Shown: positions 24,547-33,340 of the stretch, piece after piece
Layout of the letters: each line of letters starts with the position of its first letter
How positions within the stretch are numbered: position 1 is the first letter of the stretch
Assembly: GCF_025148785.1 (NCBI RefSeq)
Contig: NZ_CP102271.1
Location: 586,001-650,000, forward strand
Length of the DNA stretch: 64,000 nucleotides
Direction: 5' to 3'
Origin: Catenibacterium mitsuokai
Lineage (GTDB): Bacteria; Bacillota_I; Bacilli_A; Erysipelotrichales; Coprobacillaceae
Notes under the pieces: model-generated
Databases searched by the model: none
What the model was told of the DNA's origin: nothing
The model's input: the letters and a program-made list of their open reading frames with translations, nothing else
Position numbers and translations under genes: made by a program

Positions 24547-24570
24547 AGAGAAGCTTAGGCTTCTCTTTTT
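24547..24570 (+). terminator. Terminator of cassette B
   Basis: AGAGAAGC (24547-24554), TTAG loop, GCTTCTCT (24559-24566), then T4-5. It mirrors the terminator that closes cassette A. Confidence 0.8.
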
Positions 24571-24600
24571 ATGTTAAATTATGTTAAATAAAAACGGTTG

Positions 24601-24629
24601 TTGACTCATTATAATAAAATGACTAAAAT
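24601..24629 (+). promoter_or_regulatory. Promoter of the VanZ-like gene
   Basis: TTGACT (24601-24606), 17-bp spacer, TAAAAT (24624-24629), 21 bp before the start codon. Confidence 0.65.
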
Positions 24630-24650
24630 GGTCTGTCGGAGGACACTGTC

Positions 24651-25268
24651 ATGAAACATAAACGTTTTTTATTCTTACTTACTGCAGCTGTCGCTTTCAT
24701 TATTCAATTAATCGATATCATTTCTTATACAATCAAGTTTTCTATTACACAGACATTTGTACTTGTTATTATTCAGATGATTGGTTTAGTAGGTTATGCC
24801 TATGATGCAAGAAATGTAGTAAAAAATAAAAGAAGAATGTTTACTATACTTCATAGTATCGCATTCATCATCTACCTTATAAATCTTACTTATCAATTGT
24901 TCCTTAACCCAGCATTAAGACATGTCAAAGCGGTTAGTAGTGTGAATATCAGTCCATTAAAGACAATACTTCTTTATTACACAGCTTATGAAAGACATAC
25001 ATTACCTATTAAGAATATTATTTTGAATATGATTGGGAATGTCATGTTGTTCATGCCTTTTGGTTATTTTGTATATGTCTTATTTAAATCAATGCGTTCA
25101 TTTCAACCTTATTTCTTCTTTTTCTTATTTATGATTGTAGGAGTAGAGGTTATTCAATACATTTGGAAGGTTGGATCAGCAGATATAGATGATATCATTC
25201 TGAATATGAGCGGCGTACTGATCCTATATATTGTATTGAAAATCCCATTCATAAAAAAATTATTTTAA
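24651..25268 (+). CDS. VanZ-family membrane protein
   Basis: A 205-aa protein with about five transmembrane segments. The VanZ hallmark NILNMIGNVMLFMPFGYF is followed by VGVEVIQYI and ADIDDIILNMSGVLILY. VanZ relatives are linked to low-level teicoplanin resistance or to envelope functions, but most are uncharacterised, so no resistance is claimed. GGAGG precedes the ATG; own promoter upstream. Confidence 0.85.
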   Translation: MKHKRFLFLLTAAVAFIIQLIDIISYTIKFSITQTFVLVIIQMIGLVGYAYDARNVVKNKRRMFTILHSIAFIIYLINLTYQLFLNPALRHVKAVSSVNISPLKTILLYYTAYERHTLPIKNIILNMIGNVMLFMPFGYFVYVLFKSMRSFQPYFFFFLFMIVGVEVIQYIWKVGSADIDDIILNMSGVLILYIVLKIPFIKKLF

Positions 25269-25336
25269 AGTCAAAAAATCACAAGTATTACACATCTTTT
25301 CTGTTACAATAATTGTATATGAAAGAGGTGAATCTT

Positions 25337-25567
25337 GTGCTTTTTATTTTTCTACTATTGTTGTTTTTATATTTGTTCCTTACAAGATACTACATCACTG
25401 AAGATGTGATTGTAAAACAAGTCCTTGATGATAAAATTATATTTGAATCTGAGCTAGGAAAAGAAATTATACTTAAAGTAACAAAGCCTCATGAATATCT
25501 AGAAGGACAAAAGGGACAAGTCTCATTCCATGGAGAAAGAATCGTATCATTTCAAAAAGCAGCCTAA
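25337..25567 (+). CDS. Small membrane-anchored protein (76 aa)
   Basis: One N-terminal transmembrane helix (LFIFLLLLFLYLFLT) followed by a short beta-rich domain (IIFESELGKEIILKVTKPHE). I set the start at GTG 25337 because AAAGAGGTG lies 6 nt before it; an upstream ATG (25313) sits at the likely transcription start, since TACAAT lies just upstream. No known family. Confidence 0.55.
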   Translation: MLFIFLLLLFLYLFLTRYYITEDVIVKQVLDDKIIFESELGKEIILKVTKPHEYLEGQKGQVSFHGERIVSFQKAA

Positions 25568-25586
25568 GTTAAATGGGCTGCTTTTT
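25554..25586. terminator. Bidirectional terminator between convergent genes
   Basis: AAAAAGCAGCC (25554-25564) and GGCTGCTTTTT (25576-25586) pair perfectly, giving U-tracts on both strands. Serves the small membrane protein and the HAD gene. Confidence 0.85.
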
Positions 25587-25588
25587 GA

Positions 25589-26377
25589 TTAGATGACGTT
25601 AAAATGTTTTAAGGCATTATAGATGCCATCATCTTCAATATCAGTTGTAATATAGGTTACATAATCAAATAGAACTGGATTAGAATTACCCATCGCTACT
25701 GATTCCTTAGTATAAGTCAACATTGGTAGATCGTTGGTAGAATCACCAATAGAAATACAATCATCAATAGAAGCACCAATGAGATCAATAAATGTCTGAA
25801 TACCTGTGGCTTTAGAACAAGCTTTAGGAACAACTTCAATGAAGTCTTCAGCACGCTGGATATATTCTAAATCGTTCTTAAATGCATCCTTAAATGCTTC
25901 AATATCATCTTCTGGTGTATACCATGCAGTGAACTTATCAAATTTAGGTTCTTCATCTTTATGATATACAGGTACATTTACCTTAATATCTTTATAACGT
26001 TCTTTGATTTCCTGGACTGTCTTTGTCTTAATTGTTTCAGGGAAATAAACACATTCAGGACCTTCTAATACTGCATCAATATCTAATTCAACAGCCTTAT
26101 TCACAATTCCTTTCTTTAATTCTGAAGGAAGTGTAGCATGATAGATTTCTTTATCATGATAGTAGATATTAGTCCCACATCCACAGATATAACCATCTAA
26201 TCCTAATTCCTTAATTATATCTTCTATAATACAAATAGTACGCCCAGTATTCACCATCAGGATATGTCCATTATCCTGAGCTAGTTTGATTGCTTTCTTT
26301 GTACTTTCAGGAACAGTAAAGTCTGTTTCTGTAGATAAAGTACCATCGATATCAAAAAATATAACTCTTCTACTCAT
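25589..26377 (-). CDS. HAD-superfamily hydrolase (Cof-type)
   Basis: A 262-aa phosphatase of the Cof/YidA subfamily. The motif I FFDIDGTL, motif III lysine region and motif IV SIGDSTNDLPML are all present with a large C2 cap between. The start at 26377 follows AAGGAG; the frame extends upstream without one. Substrates of such enzymes are usually sugar phosphates or cofactors. Confidence 0.9.
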   Translation of the reverse strand: MSRRVIFFDIDGTLSTETDFTVPESTKKAIKLAQDNGHILMVNTGRTICIIEDIIKELGLDGYICGCGTNIYYHDKEIYHATLPSELKKGIVNKAVELDIDAVLEGPECVYFPETIKTKTVQEIKERYKDIKVNVPVYHKDEEPKFDKFTAWYTPEDDIEAFKDAFKNDLEYIQRAEDFIEVVPKACSKATGIQTFIDLIGASIDDCISIGDSTNDLPMLTYTKESVAMGNSNPVLFDYVTYITTDIEDDGIYNALKHFNVI

Positions 26378-26544
26378 AAATATTCTCCTTGTCTCATAAA
26401 CTAAAACACAAATAATTACATCTGTCAACATCCTCTCAATTCTTGAAAATACCACATGATAGCGCATTAATTTACTATGAAGCGACATTGAATAGAAGCC
26501 TAATATGTGATAAGATTAAATAAGATTCAGAAAGGATTGAGAAT

Positions 26545-27393
26545 ATGTATAAGATTGTAAAGAAAGAAGTACTTAATGACGTTGTACAGTTAATGGAAGT
26601 ACATGCGCCAATGGTTTCAAGAAAATGTGAACCAGGGCAGTTTATTATTTTACGTGTAGGAGAAGATGGAGAAAGAATCCCTCTTACAATTGCTGATTAT
26701 GATAGAGAAAAGGAAACAATCACAATAATTTATCAGATTGTAGGTTACTCTACTAAACAGCTTGCAAAATTAGAAGAAGGCGATTATATCACTGACTTCG
26801 TAGGTCCTCTTGGAGTACCAACTCATCTAGAAAAGAAAGATCATGTCATCGGTGTCGCTGGTGGTGTTGGTAGTGCACCATTATTCCCACAGTTAAGAAA
26901 GTTAGCTGAACTTGGTACTAAGGTTGATGTAATTATCGGTGGACGTGAAGAACAGTATGTATTATGGGCAGATCGTTTTAAAGAATTCTGTGATCATGTT
27001 TATATCGCAACTAATGATGGTTCTGTAGGTACAAAAGGTTTTGTAACTGATGTTTTAACTGATTTACTTGATAAGGGTGAAAAGTATGATGAAGTTATTG
27101 CAATCGGACCAGTCGTAATGATGAAGGCAGTTGTTGGAGTAACTAAGCCTAGAGACATTAAGACAATGGTTTCACTTAACCCAATCATGATTGATGGTAC
27201 TGGTATGTGCGGATGCTGCCGTGTAACTGTTGATGGTAAGATCAAGTTTGCCTGCGTTGATGGGCCAGACTTCGATGGTTTAAATGTTGATTTTGATGAA
27301 TTAATGGCAAGACAGAGAATGTTCAAGGAAGAAGAACATCTTGTTGACAGCAATGCAGACCGTATGTGTAACTTAATGAAGGGGGTTAAATAA
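26545..27393 (+). CDS. nfnA: Sulfide dehydrogenase-like / NfnA-type FAD- and [2Fe-2S]-binding subunit
   Basis: A 282-aa ferredoxin-NADP reductase-like protein. FAD domain (RIPLTIADYD), NAD-binding domain (GVAGGVGSAPLFPQLRKL), and a C-terminal [2Fe-2S] region with cysteines in MCGCCRVTVDGKIKFAC. Only 1 nt separates it from the large subunit gene. The pair makes an electron-bifurcating NADH-dependent reduced ferredoxin:NADP oxidoreductase in anaerobes; assignment to Nfn rather than another GltA-associated pair is by context. Confidence 0.85.
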   Translation: MYKIVKKEVLNDVVQLMEVHAPMVSRKCEPGQFIILRVGEDGERIPLTIADYDREKETITIIYQIVGYSTKQLAKLEEGDYITDFVGPLGVPTHLEKKDHVIGVAGGVGSAPLFPQLRKLAELGTKVDVIIGGREEQYVLWADRFKEFCDHVYIATNDGSVGTKGFVTDVLTDLLDKGEKYDEVIAIGPVVMMKAVVGVTKPRDIKTMVSLNPIMIDGTGMCGCCRVTVDGKIKFACVDGPDFDGLNVDFDELMARQRMFKEEEHLVDSNADRMCNLMKGVK

Positions 27394-27394
27394 T

Positions 27395-28783
27395 ATGCCT
27401 AATATGTCAAATAAAAAGGTAGAAATGCCTTCTCAGGAACCAGAAATTCGTGCAACTAACTTTAAGGAAGTTGCTTTAGGATATACTAAAGAAATGGCTC
27501 AGGAAGAAGCAGCTCGCTGCTTAAACTGTAAAAAGCCTCGTTGTGTAGATGGATGTCCAGTTAATGTTCCTATTCCTCAGTTTATTCAGGAAGTAGTAAA
27601 TGGTGATTTTGAAAAAGCTTATGAAATCATCACTACAGAAAATGCTTTACCTGCAATCTGTGGTCGTGTATGTCCACAGGAAAATCAGTGTGAAGGTAAA
27701 TGTATTAGAGGTATCAAGGGTGAATCAGTAGGTATTGGTAGACTTGAAAGATTTGTTGCTGATTATCATAGAGAATATGGTAAACCAACTGAAACTAAGA
27801 TTGAAAAGAACGGCAAGAAAGTTGCTATTGTAGGTTCAGGACCTTCAGGTATTTCTTGTGCAGGTGAACTTGCTAAACGTGGTTATGATGTAACTGTATT
27901 TGAAGCATTACATAAAACTGGTGGTGTATTATCTTATGGTATCCCAGAATTCCGTTTGCCAAAAGATTTAGTACAGGCTGAAATTGATGGTGTTGCAGAC
28001 TTAGGTGTTAAGTTTGAAACAAACGTTGTAGTAGGTCGTTCTATTACAATTGACGAGTTACAGGAAAGCGGCTATGATGCTGTATTCGTAGGTGCTGGTG
28101 CTGGTTTACCTCGTTTCCAGGGTATCCCAGGTGAAAACCTTGATGGTGTTTATGCTGCCAATGAATTCTTAACTCGTGTTAACTTAATGAAGGGTTATGA
28201 ATTCCCTAACCATCCTACTCCAGTAAAAGTAGCTGATACAGTATGTGTTGTAGGTGCTGGTAACGTAGCTATGGATGCTGCAAGAACTGCTAAGAGACTA
28301 GGTGCTAAGAACGTATATATCGTATATCGTCGTAGTGATGCTGAAATTCCTGCACGTGCTGAAGAAGTACATCATGCTAAGGAAGAAGGTATTATCTTTA
28401 AGTTATTAACTAATCCAGTTGCTGTTCATGGTGATAATGGTGCAGTTAAATCACTTGAATGTGTAGAAATGGAATTAGGAGAACCAGATGCATCTGGTAG
28501 AAGAAGACCAGTTGTAAAAGAAGGTACTAACTTCACAATTGATTGTGGTACAGTTGTTATCGCAATCGGTCAGTCTCCAAACCCATTAATCAGACAGACT
28601 ACTCCTGGCCTTGACTGCCAGAAGTGGGGCGGTATCATTGTAGAAGAAGAAACTAACCATACATCTAAAGAAGGCGTATGGGCTGGTGGTGACGTTGTTA
28701 CTGGTGCTGCTACTGTAATTCTTGCTATGGGTGCTGGTAAAAAAGCAGCTAAGGCTATTGATGAAAAATTAAGTGGTGAATAA
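27395..28783 (+). CDS. nfnB: NfnB / GltA-type NADPH-dependent oxidoreductase subunit
   Basis: A 462-aa flavoprotein often annotated glutamate synthase small chain. N-terminal [4Fe-4S] cysteines (ARCLNCKKPRCVDGCPVNVP; CGRVCPQENQCEGKC), FAD-binding GSGPSGISCAGELAKRG, NADPH-binding GAGNVAMDAARTAKRLG, and a C-terminal GGDVVTGAATVILAMGAGK. Paired with the NfnA-type gene just upstream, and no large glutamate synthase subunit is nearby, favouring the Nfn role. Confidence 0.9.
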   Translation: MPNMSNKKVEMPSQEPEIRATNFKEVALGYTKEMAQEEAARCLNCKKPRCVDGCPVNVPIPQFIQEVVNGDFEKAYEIITTENALPAICGRVCPQENQCEGKCIRGIKGESVGIGRLERFVADYHREYGKPTETKIEKNGKKVAIVGSGPSGISCAGELAKRGYDVTVFEALHKTGGVLSYGIPEFRLPKDLVQAEIDGVADLGVKFETNVVVGRSITIDELQESGYDAVFVGAGAGLPRFQGIPGENLDGVYAANEFLTRVNLMKGYEFPNHPTPVKVADTVCVVGAGNVAMDAARTAKRLGAKNVYIVYRRSDAEIPARAEEVHHAKEEGIIFKLLTNPVAVHGDNGAVKSLECVEMELGEPDASGRRRPVVKEGTNFTIDCGTVVIAIGQSPNPLIRQTTPGLDCQKWGGIIVEEETNHTSKEGVWAGGDVVTGAATVILAMGAGKKAAKAIDEKLSGE

Positions 28784-29128
28784 ATGTATTGTACGCGATG
28801 TGGTAAAGAATTAGAGGCAGGTACAAAGTTCTGCCCTAATTGTGGAGAACCTGTTAGATTAGAAAATAGAACTGACTATACAACTATGGAAGACTATGCT
28901 TCTAGTAATGGATATACAAGTCCTTATCATGAAGAAGACCGTGCTTCAATTGGATTATGTATCATTTCATTCCTATTCCCTTTTATGGGTGTTATCTTCT
29001 TCTTTATGAAAAGAAGAATGACGCCTAAGAAGGCAAAGGCATGCTTGATTACAGGAATCGTTAGTTTTGTATTGAATTTTATTGCAACTTATGCATTATT
29101 ATTAAACTCAGGAATCAGAATCTTCTGA
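28784..29128 (+). CDS. Zinc-ribbon membrane protein (114 aa)
   Basis: Begins directly after the nfnB stop (TAAATG). N-terminal zinc ribbon CTRCGKELEAGTKFCPNCGE, then two hydrophobic helices (about 50-70 and 85-110). Common small Bacillota protein of unknown role. Its last codons form one arm of a terminator. Confidence 0.75.
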   Translation: MYCTRCGKELEAGTKFCPNCGEPVRLENRTDYTTMEDYASSNGYTSPYHEEDRASIGLCIISFLFPFMGVIFFFMKRRMTPKKAKACLITGIVSFVLNFIATYALLLNSGIRIF

Positions 29129-29139
29129 TTCCTGTTTTT
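29109..29139 (+). terminator. Terminator overlapping the end of the zinc-ribbon gene
   Basis: CAGGAATCAGAA (29109-29120) pairs with TTCTGATTCCTG (29123-29134), then T5. The stop codon (29126-29128) lies inside the stem. Confidence 0.8.
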
Positions 29140-29231
29140 CTATTTGATAAAAAATTTCTGTTTTATGATAATAATAATTTACTGATATTTTTTATTATGA
29201 TAAAATACTCTGTTGTAAAGGAGGAAGTATA

Positions 29232-29891
29232 ATGCATAAATTATTAGAACCCTATGCAGCACTTGTCCCATTCTTAGGTGTTGCGTTAGGCGATAATGTT
29301 GAAGTAGCTTTACACGATCTCACATCTCCTGAACAGGAAGTTGTTGCTATCGCAAATGGTGAGATTTCTGGCAGAGAAGTTGGTGCTAAGCTTTCAAATT
29401 TATCTATTCATTATTTAGAAACAAAACAGTATGAAAAAAATGACTATGTCATGAACTACAAAACAGCTGGACCTGATGGTAAACTGTTGAAATCTGCAAC
29501 ATACTGGATCAAGGAACCAGGAAATGTTTATCCTGTCGGTATGCTCTGTATTAACGTTAACGTCACAGATTTTGAATATATTGAAACTGCGATGAGAAGA
29601 ATTCTAGGTATTAAAGATAATACAAATGTAGAATTTAAATATGACAGCCCAATCGAAATCTTATCTTCACCACTTGATGAGATGGTAGAAAAGTACATCA
29701 ATGAATGCATGCAGAATATGGGAGTTCCGTCTTATGTTCATGCAGAAAGATTAAAAGTAGAAGAAAAGATTAGAGTTGTTAAATACTTGCAGGAGAAAGG
29801 AACATTCAAGGTGAAAGGTGCAATTGCCCTTGTTGCTGATAAGCTAGATGTTTCTGAACCAACAATTTATCGTTATTTAAAGAAAGCGTAG
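29232..29891 (+). CDS. YheO/DauR-like PAS and HTH transcriptional regulator
   Basis: A 219-aa regulator. The N-terminal YheO-like PAS region (about 1-125; LGDNVEVALHDL, GMLCINVNVTDFE) is followed by a C-terminal helix-turn-helix (ALVADKLDVSEPTIYRYLKK). AAGGAGG precedes the ATG. Relatives control amino-acid or nucleotide use; the effector here is unknown. It lies 10 nt before the pyrophosphatase gene, probably one operon. Confidence 0.85.
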   Translation: MHKLLEPYAALVPFLGVALGDNVEVALHDLTSPEQEVVAIANGEISGREVGAKLSNLSIHYLETKQYEKNDYVMNYKTAGPDGKLLKSATYWIKEPGNVYPVGMLCINVNVTDFEYIETAMRRILGIKDNTNVEFKYDSPIEILSSPLDEMVEKYINECMQNMGVPSYVHAERLKVEEKIRVVKYLQEKGTFKVKGAIALVADKLDVSEPTIYRYLKKA

Positions 29892-29901
29892 GAGGAAAAA
29901 C

Positions 29902-31542
29902 ATGGATATTGTTTACGTAAGTGGTCATAAGAATCCTGATACTGATTCAATTTGTGCGGCCATCAGTTACTCATATTTATTAAATGCGACTCATAAATAC
30001 GGACAGGCAGTCCCAGTAAGACTTGGTGAAGTCAGCCGTGAAACTGAGTATGTATTAAAAAGATTTAATGCACATACACCACAGCTATTAAAGTCTGTTA
30101 AGCAGAAAGTAGAAGATCTTGATTATGATCAGGTGACTCTATTCTCTAAAGAACTTACTTTAAGAACTGCCTGGTCATTAATGTGCCAGATGAACTTAAA
30201 GAGTGCACCAGTATTAGATGATCATTCTCATCTTCTTGGTTTATTATCTTCTACAAACATTATTGAAGGTTATATGGAAGACTGGGATAAAGATATCTTA
30301 AAGAATGCACATACACCAATCGAAAACGTTGTAGATACATTAGACGCTAAGATTGTTTATTTAAACCCTGAATTACGTACTATCAAGGGTAGTCTTCATA
30401 TTACTGGTATGAATTCTCAGGAAGTTATTGATCATGTCAATGAACATGATGTTATCATCACTGGTGGTGACAGAACTGAAGGTATTCGTGAAATGTTGAA
30501 GAAGAAGGTTGATTTAATCATCCTTACTAACTCATTACACTTAGAAGAATCAGTTCTAGAAGAATGCAAGAATGCAGGTGTCAGCGTAGTGACTACTGCT
30601 TTCACTACATTCAAGACTTCACAGCAGATCATTCAGGCAGTACCTGTTGAGTATGTTATGCAGAAGGGTGATTTAACATGCTTTTCTACAGATGATACTG
30701 TAGATTACTTAAAGGAAGTTATGAGTGAAACGAGATATCATTCATATCCTGTTATTGACTTAAATGATCAGGTAGTAGGTACTATCTCTCGTTTCCAGGT
30801 TATTACTGGTGATCATAAGAAGATGATTCTTGTTGACCATAACGAAAGAGGACAGGCTGTAGAAGGTATTGAAGAAGCTGAAATCCTAGAAGTAGTTGAC
30901 CACCACAGAGTGGCTGATTTCCAGACTGTTGGTCCATTACAGTTTAGAGCTGAACCACTTGGCTGTACTTGTACAATCATTGCAAAGATGTATAAGGAAC
31001 AGGGTGTAGAAATTCCTAAGAATGTAGCTGGTTTAATGTTAGCAGCTATCATCTCTGATACATTATTATTCAGATCTCCAACTTGTACAAAGACTGATAA
31101 GGAAATTGCCTTAGAATTAGCTTCTATCGCAGGTGTAGATGCCGAAGAATTCGGTCTTGCAATGTTTAAGGCTGGTACTTCATTAGTTGGTAAGACTATT
31201 GAAGAAATCTATAACCAGGATTACAAGGCATTCAATATTGGTGACGCAAAAGTAGGTATCGCTCAGGTTAATACTATGGATATCGATGGCTTTGCACCAC
31301 TTAAAGGTGAAATGCTTGAATATATGGAAAATCTATGTGTTGAAAATGGATTTGATACAGCAGTTCTATTATTAACTGATGTCATCAATGCAACAAGTGA
31401 AGTATTTGTTGCTGGTACTCATCCAGAATATGTAGAAAATGCCTTCAATGTACAGTTAGTTGAACATGAAGCAAACTTACCAGGCGTTATCTCTCGTAAG
31501 AAGCAGGTTGTTCCAGCTATTACACGTGCAATCAATGCTTAA
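29902..31542 (+). CDS. ppaC: Manganese-dependent inorganic pyrophosphatase with CBS and DRTGG domains
   Basis: A 546-aa family II pyrophosphatase. DHH-type N-terminus (GHKNPDTDSICAA), two CBS repeats flanking a DRTGG domain (about 70-300), then VVDHHRVADFQ and the DHHA2 C-terminal domain. The CBS-DRTGG insertion is known to make the enzyme responsive to adenine nucleotides. Cytosolic; pulls biosynthetic reactions forward. Confidence 0.93.
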   Translation: MDIVYVSGHKNPDTDSICAAISYSYLLNATHKYGQAVPVRLGEVSRETEYVLKRFNAHTPQLLKSVKQKVEDLDYDQVTLFSKELTLRTAWSLMCQMNLKSAPVLDDHSHLLGLLSSTNIIEGYMEDWDKDILKNAHTPIENVVDTLDAKIVYLNPELRTIKGSLHITGMNSQEVIDHVNEHDVIITGGDRTEGIREMLKKKVDLIILTNSLHLEESVLEECKNAGVSVVTTAFTTFKTSQQIIQAVPVEYVMQKGDLTCFSTDDTVDYLKEVMSETRYHSYPVIDLNDQVVGTISRFQVITGDHKKMILVDHNERGQAVEGIEEAEILEVVDHHRVADFQTVGPLQFRAEPLGCTCTIIAKMYKEQGVEIPKNVAGLMLAAIISDTLLFRSPTCTKTDKEIALELASIAGVDAEEFGLAMFKAGTSLVGKTIEEIYNQDYKAFNIGDAKVGIAQVNTMDIDGFAPLKGEMLEYMENLCVENGFDTAVLLLTDVINATSEVFVAGTHPEYVENAFNVQLVEHEANLPGVISRKKQVVPAITRAINA

Positions 31543-31550
31543 CAAACATC

Positions 31551-31587
31551 AAGCTATTTATTGAGAATTCAATGAATAGCTTTTTTT
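31551..31587 (+). terminator. Terminator of ppaC
   Basis: AAGCTATTTATTG and CAATGAATAGCTT pair around AGAATT, then T6-7. Confidence 0.85.
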
Positions 31588-31842
31588 GTGCATCAAATAT
31601 AATATATATTATGGTAATTGTTGAAAAATTAGAACAATGCTAATAAATTATTATTGTTATCTCGTATAAAATAGTGGACTGTAACAAAATTTCTTTATTT
31701 TGTCGAAAAATACGCTATTTTTTTATCGTTTTTTGTATTTTGTACATATAAAAGTATGGTATTTATGTGAAAAATTTGGTATACTTACTGAGGCATAAAA
31801 AGATTGTTTTAATTTTTACACAAAATATTTAAGGAGGAGAGT
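31588..31842 (+). promoter_or_regulatory. AT-rich leader with promoter of the permease gene
   Basis: No gene seen. An extended -10 element TGGTATACT (31777-31785) lies 58 bp before the start codon. The upstream half is very AT-rich with T-runs. GGAGGAGA forms the ribosome site. No regulator motif recognised. Confidence 0.5.
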
Positions 31843-33273
31843 ATGGAAAACTCAAAAATGAAATGGTATACCCTGGCTTTTATGGCATTTTCTACTGTTT
31901 GGGGATTTGGTAACGTACTAAATGGTTTCGTTTACTTCAACGGTATCCAGGTTATATTCAGTTGGATTTTAATGTTCGCTTTATACTTCGTACCATATGC
32001 CCTTATGGTTGGTGAACTTGGTTCAGCGTTTAAAAATGCCGGTGGGGGTGTCAGCTCATGGATCATGGAAACAATGGGTCCTAAACTTGCATATTATGCA
32101 GGGTTCACTTATTGGGCTTGTCACATCACTTATATCGCAAGTAAAGGTACTGGTGGATTAAAGGCTCTTAGCTGGGTAATCTTCAGAAACGCTACAGTTT
32201 ATGATAGCTTACCAACTATCTATGTTCAGTTAGCTACACTTGCTGTATTCTTATTTTTCTGCTATATCGCAAGCCGTGGATTAAACCCACTAAAGAAACT
32301 TGCTACATTAGCAGGAACTTCAATGTTTGTTATGTCAATCCTTTATATCTTAATGATGTTCGCAGCACCAGCTATCAACCCTAATGGTGGCTATGTACAT
32401 ATGGACTTTAGTTTTAAAAACATCGTGCCACAGTTCAATGTACAGTACTTCACATCATTATCTATCTTAGTATTCGCAGTTGGTGGATGTGAAAAGATTT
32501 CACCATATGTAAACAAGGTAGAAAACCCTGAAAAGGGATTCCCTAAAGGTATGATTGCACTTGCTATCATGGTTTGTGTATGTGCTATCTTAGGTACATT
32601 CGCAATGGGTATGATGTTCGATCCTAAGATGATCAATGCTTCTGAACAGGCATTCGAAAGCTATGTTGCTAACGGTGCTTATTGGTCATTCCAGAAATTA
32701 GGTCAATACTATCATATGGGTGATACATTACTCGTTATCTACGCATTATGTAACATGGTTGGTCAGTTCTCTACTTTAGTATTAAGTATTGATGCTCCAC
32801 TTAGAATGTTATTAGACAACGAAGAAACTAGAGAATATATCCCATCTGCTTTATTCAAGAAGAATAAGTATGGTGCATATATTAACGGTATTAAGTTAGT
32901 TGTTGTACTTTCTGGTTCAATCATCTTAATCCAGTCATTCGTTCCTGGTGCAGCTGCCGTATTAAAACAGTTAAATAAGCTTAACTCAGTATGTATGCCA
33001 ATGCGTTACTTATGGGTATTTGCTGCTTATGTTGCTTTACGTCAGGCTATGGATAAGTTCCCAGCAGATTATCGTTTCGTTAAGAATCAGGCTGTTGCTA
33101 AGTTCTTCGGTATCTGGTGCTTCATCGTAACTGGTGCTTGCTGTGTACTTGGTATGTATGACAAAGATCCATTCACATTCGCATTAAACGTAATTGCCCC
33201 TGTAGTTCTTTGTGCTTTAGGATTAATCATGCCTAAACTTGCAGAAAAAGAACGCCGTGAAGGAAAAAGATAA
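31843..33273 (+). CDS. APC-superfamily amino-acid permease
   Basis: A 476-aa inner-membrane transporter with about 12 helices. It opens with WGFGNVLNGFVYF in helix 1, the unwound substrate-binding region of APC proteins, and has VGGCEKISPYVNKVENPEKG before helix 6-7. Resembles YjeM/glutamate-GABA-type permeases; substrate cannot be told. Codon use is core-like and strongly biased, and both ends have good signals. Confidence 0.85.
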   Translation: MENSKMKWYTLAFMAFSTVWGFGNVLNGFVYFNGIQVIFSWILMFALYFVPYALMVGELGSAFKNAGGGVSSWIMETMGPKLAYYAGFTYWACHITYIASKGTGGLKALSWVIFRNATVYDSLPTIYVQLATLAVFLFFCYIASRGLNPLKKLATLAGTSMFVMSILYILMMFAAPAINPNGGYVHMDFSFKNIVPQFNVQYFTSLSILVFAVGGCEKISPYVNKVENPEKGFPKGMIALAIMVCVCAILGTFAMGMMFDPKMINASEQAFESYVANGAYWSFQKLGQYYHMGDTLLVIYALCNMVGQFSTLVLSIDAPLRMLLDNEETREYIPSALFKKNKYGAYINGIKLVVVLSGSIILIQSFVPGAAAVLKQLNKLNSVCMPMRYLWVFAAYVALRQAMDKFPADYRFVKNQAVAKFFGIWCFIVTGACCVLGMYDKDPFTFALNVIAPVVLCALGLIMPKLAEKERREGKR

Positions 33274-33280
33274 ATGATAT

Positions 33281-33317
33281 AAAATATCCTTTTGGCAGGG
33301 CCAGAAGGATATTTTTA
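33281..33317 (+). terminator. Terminator of the permease gene
   Basis: AAATATCCTT...GGC and GCC...AAGGATATTT pair around AGG, then T4. Confidence 0.75.
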
Positions 33318-33340
33318 TATAAATTAAGGAGATAATAAAA

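Noticed and set aside
27000-27353. 117-codon minus-strand frame inside nfnA
   Set aside because: Shadow of a strongly biased gene; the same holds for frames opposite rplL, rpoB, glgC and adhE.
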